A model generated the notes under the pieces. That model was not told the DNA's origin, searched no databases, and worked only from the letters and a program-made list of their open reading frames with translations. This document shows positions 54,543 through 63,427 of a stretch of 64,000 bases of DNA, one piece after another (the stretch's first letter is position 1; every line of letters begins with the position of its first letter). Where the stretch lies: the NCBI GenBank assembly GCA_016842005.1, contig JAENYD010000002.1:62001-126000 (forward strand). The letters run 5' to 3'. This stretch comes from Clostridium thermobutyricum. GTDB lineage: Bacteria; Bacillota; Clostridia; Ch29. Position numbers and translations under genes: made by a program.

Positions 54543-55871
54543 ATGCTTTTATCCATGATACGGAAAGATTTGCTTGTCAGCTTTAAGGACAAAAAATCCC
54601 TCATGATAACCCTGCTCATGCCTGCCATACTCACCACCATACTCGGGTTTGCCTTTGCGGGACTGATGGGGGACAGGGTCACCATAGGAACGGCTGATGT
54701 AGCCATAGTAAACCTGTGTGACCGTCAGGAGGATATTGAAAGAATAGAGGCCTTTCTGGGAGGAACCATTATGGAGGGTCAGCTGGATGAAGGGCAGCGG
54801 AGCAGGATGATGGAGTTTGTGGAGGGTTATGATATTAATGAGATGTTTTTCGGGGAAGTGCTGGGAAACACCGGAGTGAGCAGGTTTCTAAAGTACAGGG
54901 AAATGACCCTGGAAGATGCCCGAGAGGCGGTGGAAAACAGGCGGATTACCGCCATGGTGGTTATCCCTGAAAAGTTTGTCTATAATACCTTTATCAATAT
55001 GCTGATGCCTTTCAGAAATCCTGTGAAAATCGAGATTGTCAAAAATCCCGACCAGACCCTGAAGGCGGATGTGGTGGAAGGGATACTGAAAGGTTTCACC
55101 GATGCCCTATCGGCAGGGATAATAGCTAAAAATACGCTACTGGAAGTCGCCATAGAAAACAACGTGGGGGACAAGGCGTACCGGGAGCTGGAGTATATCA
55201 TAGAAGACATTTACTCTGCAGGGGTGAAGGACATACAACTGGCACATATGACCGAAGAAGGCAAGAAGACGGTGTCCAGTTTCCAGTATTACGCCGTGGG
55301 TATGGCGATGATGTTTATCCTGTATGTTGCTGCCGACGGTGCTCAGTATGCCATTGATGAGCTGCGGAACAACACTTACAGGCGGGTGGTCCTGACCAAT
55401 GCCGGATTAGAAAGGATATTTATGTCCAGGTTTGTTTCAACCGTCATTTTTGCCCTGTTCCAGGTGAGCATTCTTATTCTATACAGTAAGCTGGTCCTGA
55501 AAATCGACTGGGGAAGTCCGGGGGATGTGACAGTCCTGGTCCTGTTTCTCGCCTTAGCTATCGGAGGTATAGCGGTACTCCTGTCGGCCGTTAATTTGAG
55601 GCTTAAAAATGAGAAGGCCTCGCTGGTGTTCCAGGCAGGGGTGATACAGTTCAGCGCACTGGCTGGAGGGAGTTTTTTCCCTGTCAGCGGTATTCCCATC
55701 CTGCGCAGGCTGGGCGGGTTTACTGTCAACGGAGCGGCTATGGAGGGTTTTCTCAGGCTGATGAGGGGATATCATATTACCGATATAGCAGGTACGCTGT
55801 TAATGCTGGTCTTCATTACAGGTATGTGTTTTGCAGCGGGAGCGGGCATTGCAGCAGGGATTAAGGAGTGA
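54543..55871 (+). CDS. ABC-2 family permease, first
   Basis: A 442-residue permease: one N-terminal helix (~20-40), a large extracellular domain (~45-245), then five helices (~255-435). The last segment has GGSFFPVSGIPILRRLGGF, typical of ABC-2 permeases. The ATG at 54543 follows GGGGGGA. Its gene overlaps the GTG-containing leader of the next permease, and they probably form a heterodimer. Confidence 0.88.
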   Translation: MLLSMIRKDLLVSFKDKKSLMITLLMPAILTTILGFAFAGLMGDRVTIGTADVAIVNLCDRQEDIERIEAFLGGTIMEGQLDEGQRSRMMEFVEGYDINEMFFGEVLGNTGVSRFLKYREMTLEDAREAVENRRITAMVVIPEKFVYNTFINMLMPFRNPVKIEIVKNPDQTLKADVVEGILKGFTDALSAGIIAKNTLLEVAIENNVGDKAYRELEYIIEDIYSAGVKDIQLAHMTEEGKKTVSSFQYYAVGMAMMFILYVAADGAQYAIDELRNNTYRRVVLTNAGLERIFMSRFVSTVIFALFQVSILILYSKLVLKIDWGSPGDVTVLVLFLALAIGGIAVLLSAVNLRLKNEKASLVFQAGVIQFSALAGGSFFPVSGIPILRRLGGFTVNGAAMEGFLRLMRGYHITDIAGTLLMLVFITGMCFAAGAGIAAGIKE

Positions 55872-55876
55872 CTGGT

Positions 55877-57070
55877 ATGTGGAAGATAGTATATGTGAGA
55901 CTGCTGAATCTTCGTAAAAACTATATACCCTATCTGATTATGCTGGCCTTTCCTCTTATTTTCACCTTCATCTTCGGAGCGATGATAGAAGGGGGAGCGG
56001 GACAGATGCTGCTGCCCGTTGTTGACAGGGACAATTCGGAATACTCCGCAATGCTTGTCAGGGAACTGGAAAACCTGGGAACCTATGAGGTCAGACTTTC
56101 AGGGGAAGAAGAGCTTAAGCGCATTGTTGCTGAAAACAGGGCGGACATGGGACTGATAATACCCGGTGATTTCCAGGAGACGATGGACAGCGATAAGACT
56201 CCCCGTCTGGACCTGGTAATCACTACCGAGAGTACGGGACTGTACTCCTTTGAGGGCGTACTGAGGGGATGCATACAGAAAATCGCATACAATTTTCATA
56301 TTATCAACAATACGGTTGAGGCGGTGGCAAAATATGTACAGCTGGGTGAGGACGAAAGAGAGCGGCTTAAGGAAAGGGTTGAATTTCTGGCAAATGAGAA
56401 GTGGGAGAATAAAGTTCCAATAACGGTAAAGAGTACAATATCCCGGGCAGGGGGCAGCATGGCGGATTTGGACGGATATACCCAGAGCTCCATTGGATTT
56501 ACCATAGCCTTTTCCATGTTTACATTTATCTTTGCGGTAGGAGAGATTCTCGATGAAAAGAGAAATAAGGTCTGGCACCGCATAAATATTTCACCCCTGT
56601 CCAAATTACAGATATACAGTGGGAATCTTATATATGCCTGCGCTCTGGGTTTAAGCCAGATGCTGATACTGGCGGTCATAGGCGACCGGGTGCTGGGGGT
56701 CAACTGGAGCGGCAACATACCGGGAGTCCTGGTGATGCTGACAACCTTCACTTTCAGTACGGTTGCCCTGGGGCTGCTGATGTCCACCCTGGTGAAGAGC
56801 AACCAGCAGCTTCAGGTACTGGCGCCGGTGGTACTGGTAAGCACCGGTATGATAGGGGGATGCTACTGGCCCCTTGAGATTGTGAGCTCCAGGATACTTC
56901 TGACGGCCTCCAGACTGGTACCCCAGGGATGGGCGATGAAGGGCCTAAAAGATATTATCGTCTATAATCAGGGATTTGAGGCGGTGTATCTGCCTTCGGC
57001 CGTACTGGTACTGATGGGGGTCATATTTATGGGACTGGCATTGCAGGTGAGTGAGAAGCTAGTGAAGTGA
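55877..57070 (+). CDS. ABC-2 family permease, second
   Basis: A 397-residue permease with the same layout as the gene before: N-terminal helix (YIPYLIMLAFPLIFTFIFGA), extracellular domain, then five helices with GGCYWPLEIVSSRILLTASR and VPQGWAMKGLKDIIVY. ATG at 55877 lies 8 bases after AAGGAG; an in-frame GTG at 55868 is an alternative. Cargo unknown; drug, peptide or lipid are usual. Confidence 0.88.
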   Translation: MWKIVYVRLLNLRKNYIPYLIMLAFPLIFTFIFGAMIEGGAGQMLLPVVDRDNSEYSAMLVRELENLGTYEVRLSGEEELKRIVAENRADMGLIIPGDFQETMDSDKTPRLDLVITTESTGLYSFEGVLRGCIQKIAYNFHIINNTVEAVAKYVQLGEDERERLKERVEFLANEKWENKVPITVKSTISRAGGSMADLDGYTQSSIGFTIAFSMFTFIFAVGEILDEKRNKVWHRINISPLSKLQIYSGNLIYACALGLSQMLILAVIGDRVLGVNWSGNIPGVLVMLTTFTFSTVALGLLMSTLVKSNQQLQVLAPVVLVSTGMIGGCYWPLEIVSSRILLTASRLVPQGWAMKGLKDIIVYNQGFEAVYLPSAVLVLMGVIFMGLALQVSEKLVK

Positions 57071-57161
57071 CCTTTTTTCATTATTTTGATTATTTTGTGA
57101 TATAATTTTTGTGAATTCTCTTTTTGTGATACATGCACAAAGAAGAAGGGGGATGCTGTTC

Positions 57162-58931
57162 ATGTATGAGCTGTACGAATGGTTACTGAATGCGGCAGAT
57201 AAATATATTGGAACAATATATAAAAACAGCGGGCAAAAATCTGCAATTCTGTTTATTTTAAATAAAAAGGAAGAAGTAATCAGTAAATACGGCTCCATTG
57301 ACGAAATCAAAATAAATGAAAGCCTCAATAAAGGCAAAGCTCTAACAGAAGAAAAATTGGTAGAGCTGCTAAAAGAAGCGGATAGAAATAAACGGCCTCA
57401 AAAAATACTTTCAGGCAATTTTTTGAATTCCAACAAGCATATAGTTGCCTATGCAAGTCCTATCATAATCAAAAATGATACTATCGGGTTTTTCCTGGTT
57501 ATAGCCCTTGAAACATCCCCCCTGGATGTATTTATATCTAATCTGGAACTGACTAATATTTTCTTGCAGGACTTATATAGCGGGAAAATAGAAGAAAAAA
57601 AATTAATGCAAGAGTATAAATATGAGAAATCACTGGCGGAAATGATCCCTATGGGATACATGGCAGTGGATAGGGAAGGAATTATAAAATATCTTAACAA
57701 ACCGGCTTTCGATATCTTGGGAGTCGGGGAAGAGGCAATAGGGAAAAACCTGCGGGAAATAACCGATTTTGAACCGGAACTCTTTGAAGTATTGGAAACA
57801 GGAGTGGGCTGGACAGATAAAGAGTTCATAATAGATATGAAAACTAAAAAAAATCTTCATCTGGTTAAAACCTGTGTTCCTGTGTTTGACAATGAAAACA
57901 ACGTTATTGGGGTCATAGATACCTTTAATGAAATAAAAAACGTAAAGAACCTGGTTAATAAGATTACCGGGGCTAAAGCAAGATTTACCTTTGATAATAT
58001 AATTTATACAAGTGATAAGATGGATAGAGTGGTGAGATTTGCAAAAAAAATAGCGTCATACGATTCTTCGGTATTAATTCAAGGAGAGAGTGGAACAGGA
58101 AAAGAACTTTTTGCTCATTCAATACATCAGTATAGTAATAGAAGAAAGGGACCTTTTGTTACGATAGATTGTTCTGCATTACCCCATGACCTGATAGAGA
58201 GCGAACTTTTCGGTTATGTGGAAGGAGCGTTTACTGGAGCCAGGAGAGGAGGAAGACCCGGGAAGTTCGAAATGGGTAATGGTGGGACAATTTTTCTGGA
58301 TGAGATTGGAGAAATGCTACCTGAAACCCAAAAAAAATTACTAAGAGTTTTGCAAACGCATACCATAACCCGTATCGGAGACCATGTGCCTATATCTATT
58401 GATATAAGGGTTATTGCGGCCACAAACAGGAATCTTGAGGAAGAGGTAAAAGAAAAGAACTTTAGAGAGGACCTTTTTTACAGATTAAACGTAATCCATC
58501 TACAAGTCCCTTCATTAAGAGAAAGAAAAGAAGATATCATTCCTGTGGCAGAGTTTTTTGTTAAAGAAATTGGTAACAGGATAGGGAAAGAAAATGTATA
58601 CCTGGCGGAAGACGTGAAAGATATATTACAGGCTTACCATTGGCCGGGCAATATCAGACAATTGAATAATGTAATCGAAAGATGTATGAATCTTGTGGAG
58701 GGAAAGATTATTACAAGAGACCTTTTGCCGAGCAGTATATTTGACAATAATATGCGTTTGCATGATAGAGATATTATTTCCGGATTATCCAATTTTGAAA
58801 AATTGGAGAGAGAAGGAATAATGAATATGCTTCACAGGTGTAATGGAAATAAAACAAAAGCTGCTCAGGAGCTGGGCATCGCAAGAAGTACGCTATATTT
58901 GAAAATGGATAAATATAATATTGAGGGATAG
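57162..58931 (+). CDS. Sigma-54-dependent transcriptional activator with PAS domain
   Basis: A 589-residue activator: N-terminal sensory region (~1-140), a PAS domain (~145-260; MGYMAVDREGIIKYLNKPAF), AAA+ domain with Walker A GESGTGKE (~308-315) and the sigma-54 contact loop GAFTGA (~355), Walker B GGTIFLDEIGEM, and a C-terminal Fis-type helix-turn-helix (NKTKAAQELGIARSTLYLKM). ATG at 57162 follows GAAGGGGG by 9 bases; in-frame starts at 57111 and 57153 are less likely. It lies directly upstream of a -24/-12 promoter and the BKACE operon, which it very probably controls. Confidence 0.93.
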   Translation: MYELYEWLLNAADKYIGTIYKNSGQKSAILFILNKKEEVISKYGSIDEIKINESLNKGKALTEEKLVELLKEADRNKRPQKILSGNFLNSNKHIVAYASPIIIKNDTIGFFLVIALETSPLDVFISNLELTNIFLQDLYSGKIEEKKLMQEYKYEKSLAEMIPMGYMAVDREGIIKYLNKPAFDILGVGEEAIGKNLREITDFEPELFEVLETGVGWTDKEFIIDMKTKKNLHLVKTCVPVFDNENNVIGVIDTFNEIKNVKNLVNKITGAKARFTFDNIIYTSDKMDRVVRFAKKIASYDSSVLIQGESGTGKELFAHSIHQYSNRRKGPFVTIDCSALPHDLIESELFGYVEGAFTGARRGGRPGKFEMGNGGTIFLDEIGEMLPETQKKLLRVLQTHTITRIGDHVPISIDIRVIAATNRNLEEEVKEKNFREDLFYRLNVIHLQVPSLRERKEDIIPVAEFFVKEIGNRIGKENVYLAEDVKDILQAYHWPGNIRQLNNVIERCMNLVEGKIITRDLLPSSIFDNNMRLHDRDIISGLSNFEKLEREGIMNMLHRCNGNKTKAAQELGIARSTLYLKMDKYNIEG

Positions 58932-58947
58932 ATGACTTTCAGTATTT

Positions 58948-59022
58948 GGTTTATCTGATGGCTAGCGCCGTTAATACTTCCGCCTTCTTAGGCGGGAGGC
59001 AAGCGACGCTGCGCCCCTGTTT
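58948..59022 (-). repeat. Dispersed palindromic repeat, copy R10 (minus orientation)
   Basis: TTTATCTGATGGCTAGCGCC (right end), GTTAATACTTCCGCCTTCTT with AGGCGGGAGGCAAGCGACGC. The apical stem TCCGCC/GGCGGG and the arm GGCTAGCGCCGTTAA with GCAAGCGACGCTGCGCC are intact; the left end (first hairpin) is missing. Confidence 0.75.
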
Positions 59023-59062
59023 ATAGATATACTCTGAATGTCTTTTTTTTTTTGCGAAAATT

Positions 59063-59117
59063 TGTCCGATAATACTACACTGTCCGAAAATAGTCCGAAT
59101 ATCATACACTGTTCAAA
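59063..59117 (+). promoter_or_regulatory. Probable upstream activator sites for the sigma-54 operon
   Basis: TGTCCGA at 59063-59069 and 59081-59087, AGTCCGA at 59092-59098 and a direct repeat TACACTGTCCGAA (59076-59088) / TACACTGTTCAAA (59105-59117). They lie 75-130 bases upstream of the -24 element, the usual place for enhancer-type sites of sigma-54 activators. Confidence 0.55.
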
Positions 59118-59191
59118 CAAAATCAAAATAGAAATCATAATGAGTGTATTGAGATTTCTGATGTTCATGGAAGTAAAAAAATTATTAGCTG

Positions 59192-59208
59192 TTGGCATAA
59201 TAATTGCT
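59192..59208 (+). promoter_or_regulatory. Sigma-54 (-24/-12) promoter of the BKACE operon
   Basis: TTGGCATAATAATTGCT matches the TTGGCAC-N5-TTGCT consensus with correct spacing of GG and GC. Transcription would start near 59220, ahead of the ATG at 59247. Confidence 0.85.
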
Positions 59209-59246
59209 GAATATAGGTACAGCAGAAAAATAGAAAGGGGATATGT

Positions 59247-60068
59247 ATGAGCAAACTAATCGTAACAGTAGCAACTACCGGGGCCTGGCCAACTAAAGAT
59301 GACACACCCTATGTGCCAATTGATCCACCAGAAATCGCAGAGGAAGTATACAAATGCTGGAAGGCAGGTGCAGCCATAGCCCACATACATGTAAGGGATG
59401 ACGAAGGGATACCTTCAATGAATTTCGAGAAGTTTGAAGAAACGGTAAAATTGATTCGTGAACGTTGTGATATTGTAATTAATCTTACAACTTCGGGGGG
59501 GATTGGCTTTACGGATGAAGAAAGGATGAAGCCGTTTATCGAATTAAAACCGGAAATGGCATCTTATGATGCAGGTTCTATGAACTGGATGCATCAGACT
59601 GTTTTCATGAATAGCCCTGAATTTCTTGAAAAATTAGGCAGAAAGATGAAAGAAAATAATGTAAAGCCTGAGCTGGAGATTTTTGATACAGGCATGGTAT
59701 ATAATACGCTGTATTATTTACAAAAAGGCGTATTAGAAGAACCTCTTCATTATCAGTTTGTTTTGGGGGCACCTGGAGGAATGGCTGCTACTACAGAGAA
59801 TCTGTTATATCTCAAAAATTTGATTCCAAAGGGGTCTACCTGGTCAGCTTTTGGCATAGGCAAAATGCATCTTCCCATTTTATTTACAACAGTCGCATTA
59901 GGCGGGCATGTGAGGGTTGGAATGGAAGATAATATTTATTACTCAAAGGGGGTGTTAGCTAAATCAAATGCTGAGTTTGTAGAAAGAGTAAGAAGAATAG
60001 CCAGAGAGGCAGGCAGGGAGATTGCAACGCCCGATGAAGCCCGGGAAATACTGGGGCTAAAAATATAG
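59247..60068 (+). CDS. Beta-keto acid cleavage enzyme (BKACE family)
   Basis: A 273-residue TIM-barrel enzyme that condenses a beta-keto acid with acetyl-CoA and cleaves it to acetoacetate plus a new CoA ester. The opening KLIVTVATTGAWPTKDDTPY, zinc ligands in AHIHVRD (residues ~46-52), INLTTSGGIG (~78-87) and GGHVRVGMEDNIYY (~221-234) are family hallmarks. The ATG follows GAAAGGGG. Substrates of the family include 3-keto-5-aminohexanoate, dehydrocarnitine and others; the adjacent dehydrogenase probably makes the keto acid. Confidence 0.92.
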   Translation: MSKLIVTVATTGAWPTKDDTPYVPIDPPEIAEEVYKCWKAGAAIAHIHVRDDEGIPSMNFEKFEETVKLIRERCDIVINLTTSGGIGFTDEERMKPFIELKPEMASYDAGSMNWMHQTVFMNSPEFLEKLGRKMKENNVKPELEIFDTGMVYNTLYYLQKGVLEEPLHYQFVLGAPGGMAATTENLLYLKNLIPKGSTWSAFGIGKMHLPILFTTVALGGHVRVGMEDNIYYSKGVLAKSNAEFVERVRRIAREAGREIATPDEAREILGLKI

Positions 60069-60085
60069 TTTCGGAGAGGAAGCGG

Positions 60086-61039
60086 ATGGAATTCATGATT
60101 ACAAAAATTGCTGTACTGGGTGCAGGCACAATGGGTCATGGTATAGCAGAAGCTTTTGCAATGTACGGATATGATGTTCATTTATATGAAACAGATAAGA
60201 ATAAGCGGGACACAGTTAAAGAGGAGATTAAGAAAGAGCTGGAAATACTGGCAGAGGAAGATTTGATTAAAAGTGAAGACATCCCATCTATCCTGGACAG
60301 AATAAAATTGTACTCAAATTTAAAAGCAGCTGTCCAAGATAGAGATTATGTCATTGAAGCTGTACCAGAAATTTTAGAGCTTAAACAGGAGATATTCAAA
60401 CTTTTAGATGAGTTTTGTCCTGAACATACTATTCTGGCAAGTAACACATCCAGTCTGAAAATGGATGAAATGATGCTAGAAGTATCTGATGACAGGAAAA
60501 AACGTATGATCATCAACCACTGGTATAATCCGCCACATTTAATGCCCATCATAGAATTATCATTTTTCGGGAATATGCCTGAAGATATTTATAAAGAAGT
60601 TGAGCAGTTGTATATTTCTATCGGGAAACAAACGGTTAAAGTATTAAAAGATGTACCGGGTCTTGTGGCTAATAGAATCCAGCAGGGTGTAGCAAGAGAA
60701 GTATTCTCATTGATAGAAATGGGTGTTGCGGCACCAGAAGATATTGATAAAGCATTGAAATTCGGGCCTGCATTCAGGTATGCAACAACAGGTCAGTTAG
60801 AAATTGCTGATTTTGGTGGTTTAGATATATGGTGCATTGTAGGAGACAATTTATTGAAGGTAATGGACAATTCAAAATGCGCCAATGCTTTATTAAGGCA
60901 AAAAGTAGAAGAAGGTAAACTTGGCATCAAATCTGGCGAAGGATTCTACAAATATTCTGTTTCTGAAGTCAATGAGATCAAGAAAAAGTACACCAAAAAA
61001 TTGATTCGTCAATTGAAAGCATCCAAATTCTATATATAA
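60086..61039 (+). CDS. 3-hydroxyacyl-CoA dehydrogenase family protein
   Basis: A 317-residue NAD-dependent dehydrogenase. Rossmann motif GAGTMGHG (residues ~13-20), ASNTSSLKMDEM (~127-138), the catalytic His/Glu region INHWYNPPHLMPIIEL (~149-164) and the C-terminal domain with DVPGLVANRIQQ. The NHWYNPPH variant is closer to L-carnitine/hydroxy-acid dehydrogenases than to classical HBD enzymes. Together with BKACE it would oxidise a beta-hydroxy acid to the beta-keto acid that BKACE cleaves. It starts 18 bases after BKACE; ATG at 60095 is an alternative start. Confidence 0.88.
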   Translation: MEFMITKIAVLGAGTMGHGIAEAFAMYGYDVHLYETDKNKRDTVKEEIKKELEILAEEDLIKSEDIPSILDRIKLYSNLKAAVQDRDYVIEAVPEILELKQEIFKLLDEFCPEHTILASNTSSLKMDEMMLEVSDDRKKRMIINHWYNPPHLMPIIELSFFGNMPEDIYKEVEQLYISIGKQTVKVLKDVPGLVANRIQQGVAREVFSLIEMGVAAPEDIDKALKFGPAFRYATTGQLEIADFGGLDIWCIVGDNLLKVMDNSKCANALLRQKVEEGKLGIKSGEGFYKYSVSEVNEIKKKYTKKLIRQLKASKFYI

Positions 61040-61157
61040 AAAGCAATCATACAAGGGTCAAAAACAGGCGGATTTCAAATGGTATTTTGCTGTCATATGA
61101 AGGATATTGAGGGTTTTAATCAACTCAAATCAAAAAATAAACAAGGGGGAATTGAAT

Positions 61158-62504
61158 ATGTTATGGAAATTCTCGAAAAAATTCCAATTTGCGGCTGACA
61201 AAATTATTCCGGATTCTTTTGTTTTTTGTATTATTCTTACTTTGATTGTATTCGCATTGGGTTTAGTATTAACGGACACCGGTATATTAGATATGGTGCT
61301 GCATTGGTACAGTGGTTTATGGACAATGATTGCTTTTGCATTCCAGATGTCATTCATGGTTGTTTGCTGCGGTGCTGCAGCCAAGGCACCCCAAATAGAG
61401 AAACTGCTGACTAAGCTGGCTAAGTTGCCAAAGTCAAGAGAAATAGCCATGGTGATTTTATTGGTTTTCGGATTCGCTTCAAGTTTGATTAACTGGGCAT
61501 TTTCGTTAATCTTGACCCCAATTCTTGCCATGAAGCTTTCCAGGCATGTAAAAGGACTGCATTTTCCTTTAATGATAGCAGCAGGGTATTCAACTATGAT
61601 ATTGGGGCAATGCTGGTGTCCGGTCGCTTCAGTGTATGCACTAATTGCATCCAAAGGGCATTTTATGGAAGAGGCCATTGGTGTTATTACTCAATCAACA
61701 TCAGTATATAATCCGGTCAATACTGTATTATTCTTCATTTTAGCCGGTGTTACAGTTTTGCTTGGAGTTTTGACAAAGCCTTCGGATGATGAAGTAGTTG
61801 TTTATGAAGGGGGAGGGAATGATTTAACTGCCACAACAGTTGAAGCTGAAAATACTGAAATTACATTAGCGGATAGAATGAATAACAGCAGATTTTTGAT
61901 GATTATCCTTGGGATTGCCGGTTTTGTGTACATTGTCCATTCTTTTGCAACTAAAGGGTTCATTCCTTCATTAAATTTTAATTTTGTGATATTCCTTTTC
62001 TTAACCTTAAATACTTTCTTATACAATACACCGCAGAAATTTGTGGCAGCGTTTAGAGATTCCATGAAGCCCGCCACCCAAGTCATGATGCAGTTCCCCT
62101 TCTACGGAGGGATTATGGGTATGATGTCAGGTTCCGGGTTAACACTTATCCTGGCAGACGCACTGGTCCAAGTCGCCACAGTAAAAACTCTGCCATTCTT
62201 TGCATATTTGTCATCATCCATTATTAACCTGTTTGTGCCTTCCCAAGGGGGACAGTGGATTGTCCAAGGACCTATCCTGGTTAAGGCAGCACAAGCAATG
62301 AATGCCGATTTGCCGTTGATAATCAATGCATTTGTTTATGGCGATGAAGCAACCAACCTGATTCAACCGCTGTATGTCATACCTGCGCTTTCATTAGTAG
62401 GCATGAAGCTTAAACATGTATGGGGGTTTATGGCATTCATCTGGTTTGCATGGTTTATTGTTACTTCAATAGGGCTTCTGACACTTCCGGCAATTTTAAT
62501 GTAA
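61158..62504 (+). CDS. AtoE-family short-chain fatty acid transporter
   Basis: A 448-residue membrane protein with about ten to twelve helices of the AtoE type: opening KKFQFAADKIIPDSFVFCII, SFMVVCCGAAAKAPQIEKLL, LINWAFSLILTPILAMKLSR and NLFVPSQGGQWIVQGPILVK. It imports short-chain acids such as acetoacetate or butyrate. ATG at 61158 follows AGGGGGA. Third gene of the sigma-54 operon; it may import the hydroxy acid or export acetoacetate. Confidence 0.9.
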   Translation: MLWKFSKKFQFAADKIIPDSFVFCIILTLIVFALGLVLTDTGILDMVLHWYSGLWTMIAFAFQMSFMVVCCGAAAKAPQIEKLLTKLAKLPKSREIAMVILLVFGFASSLINWAFSLILTPILAMKLSRHVKGLHFPLMIAAGYSTMILGQCWCPVASVYALIASKGHFMEEAIGVITQSTSVYNPVNTVLFFILAGVTVLLGVLTKPSDDEVVVYEGGGNDLTATTVEAENTEITLADRMNNSRFLMIILGIAGFVYIVHSFATKGFIPSLNFNFVIFLFLTLNTFLYNTPQKFVAAFRDSMKPATQVMMQFPFYGGIMGMMSGSGLTLILADALVQVATVKTLPFFAYLSSSIINLFVPSQGGQWIVQGPILVKAAQAMNADLPLIINAFVYGDEATNLIQPLYVIPALSLVGMKLKHVWGFMAFIWFAWFIVTSIGLLTLPAILM

Positions 62505-62700
62505 ATATTGCTAATAGCATAAGTAATCCTGCCGGTCAAGCGTACTTTCAGCATACGGGCTGCGGAGGCAAAAAAACCATAGATATCCATACAAATACGT
62601 CAAATATTTTGTACGCTGCCAATGCGCTCTACAAGCCGTACGATATTCATGCAGCAATCATAGAAGGCAGGCAGTTTCCTATATCTTTGATGCACAGCAG
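62505..62700. other. Gap with possible gene remnant
   Basis: Between AtoE and the nitroreductase terminator. One frame (about 62555-62700, plus) reads HTGCGGKKTIDIHTNTSNIL, IIEGRQFPISLMHS, which looks protein-like but has no start or ribosome binding site and no recognised family. It may be a pseudogene piece. Confidence 0.3.
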
Positions 62701-62734
62701 AAAGCCGCCCTGTTTCATCAGACAGGGCGGCTTT
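62701..62734. terminator. Bidirectional intrinsic terminator
   Basis: AAAGCCGCCCTGT (62701-62713) pairs with ACAGGGCGGCTTT (62722-62734), with A's and T's outside. It separates the convergent AtoE operon and nitroreductase gene. Confidence 0.85.
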
Positions 62735-62755
62735 TATCTTTTTTGTCGCAGAGGA

Positions 62756-63259
62756 CTATCGTTGGAATTGTTCCCTGTGCAGCACTTCATCCAGGCTGCG
62801 CTTACTTTTCACAGGATTCTCCGCCGGGTATCCCAGTGAGATGAGGGATACCAGGGTATATTCCTGCGGGACCGAAAGCAGCCGGGCTATGTCTTCCCCG
62901 TATTCCTTGCCATGGCCTGCCACCCAGCAGGAACCTATACCGTGGGCCTTGGCAGCCACCATTATATTCTGGGTTGCCGCAGAACAGTCTTCCAGGAAAT
63001 ATTTTTCACCTTTTTTGCCGAATACCGCCACGCAGGCCGGGGCATCAGCTATAAACCTGCCATAGGTGGCCTTTTGGGCAATATCCCTGCGCTTTTGTCT
63101 GTCGGTAACCAGTACGAAGGCCCAGGGCTGCTTGTTGTTGGCGGTAGCAGCCATCATGCCGCATTTTATAATATCCTCAAGAATTTCGCCGGGCACCTGC
63201 TTATCCAGGTATTTTCTCACGCTTCTTCTTTCTTTCAGTGCCTGTATTGCATCCATCAT
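62756..63259 (-). CDS. Nitroreductase family protein
   Basis: A 167-residue FMN-dependent reductase. ALKERRSVRKYLDKQVPGEI is the N-terminal FMN-binding motif, AATANNKQPWAFVLV follows (~39-53), and the C-terminal GIGSCWVAGHGKEYG and SLISLGYPAENP are typical. It reduces nitro or quinone compounds with NAD(P)H. ATG at 63259 has GAAGGGAG upstream. No operon partner is evident. Confidence 0.9.
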   Translation of the reverse strand: MMDAIQALKERRSVRKYLDKQVPGEILEDIIKCGMMAATANNKQPWAFVLVTDRQKRRDIAQKATYGRFIADAPACVAVFGKKGEKYFLEDCSAATQNIMVAAKAHGIGSCWVAGHGKEYGEDIARLLSVPQEYTLVSLISLGYPAENPVKSKRSLDEVLHREQFQR

Positions 63260-63427
63260 GATCGCTCCCTTCCGTTATTTTCCCAGGGACAAGGGGATGA
63301 TTCTTCTGTCCCTTTTCTGCTTTCTCCCGGTTTAACCACCCGTGGAGAAGGTCCACACTGGTAGCAGTTCCATTTTATTGTTTCCCTGTTGATATGATTT
63401 AAAACATGCAGGTTACCACCGCGGCAA

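Noticed and set aside
63260-63427. Possible cobalamin riboswitch between the ABC ATPase and nitroreductase
   Set aside because: The conserved cobalamin-box sequences are not present; the region is also downstream of the ATPase, not in a leader.
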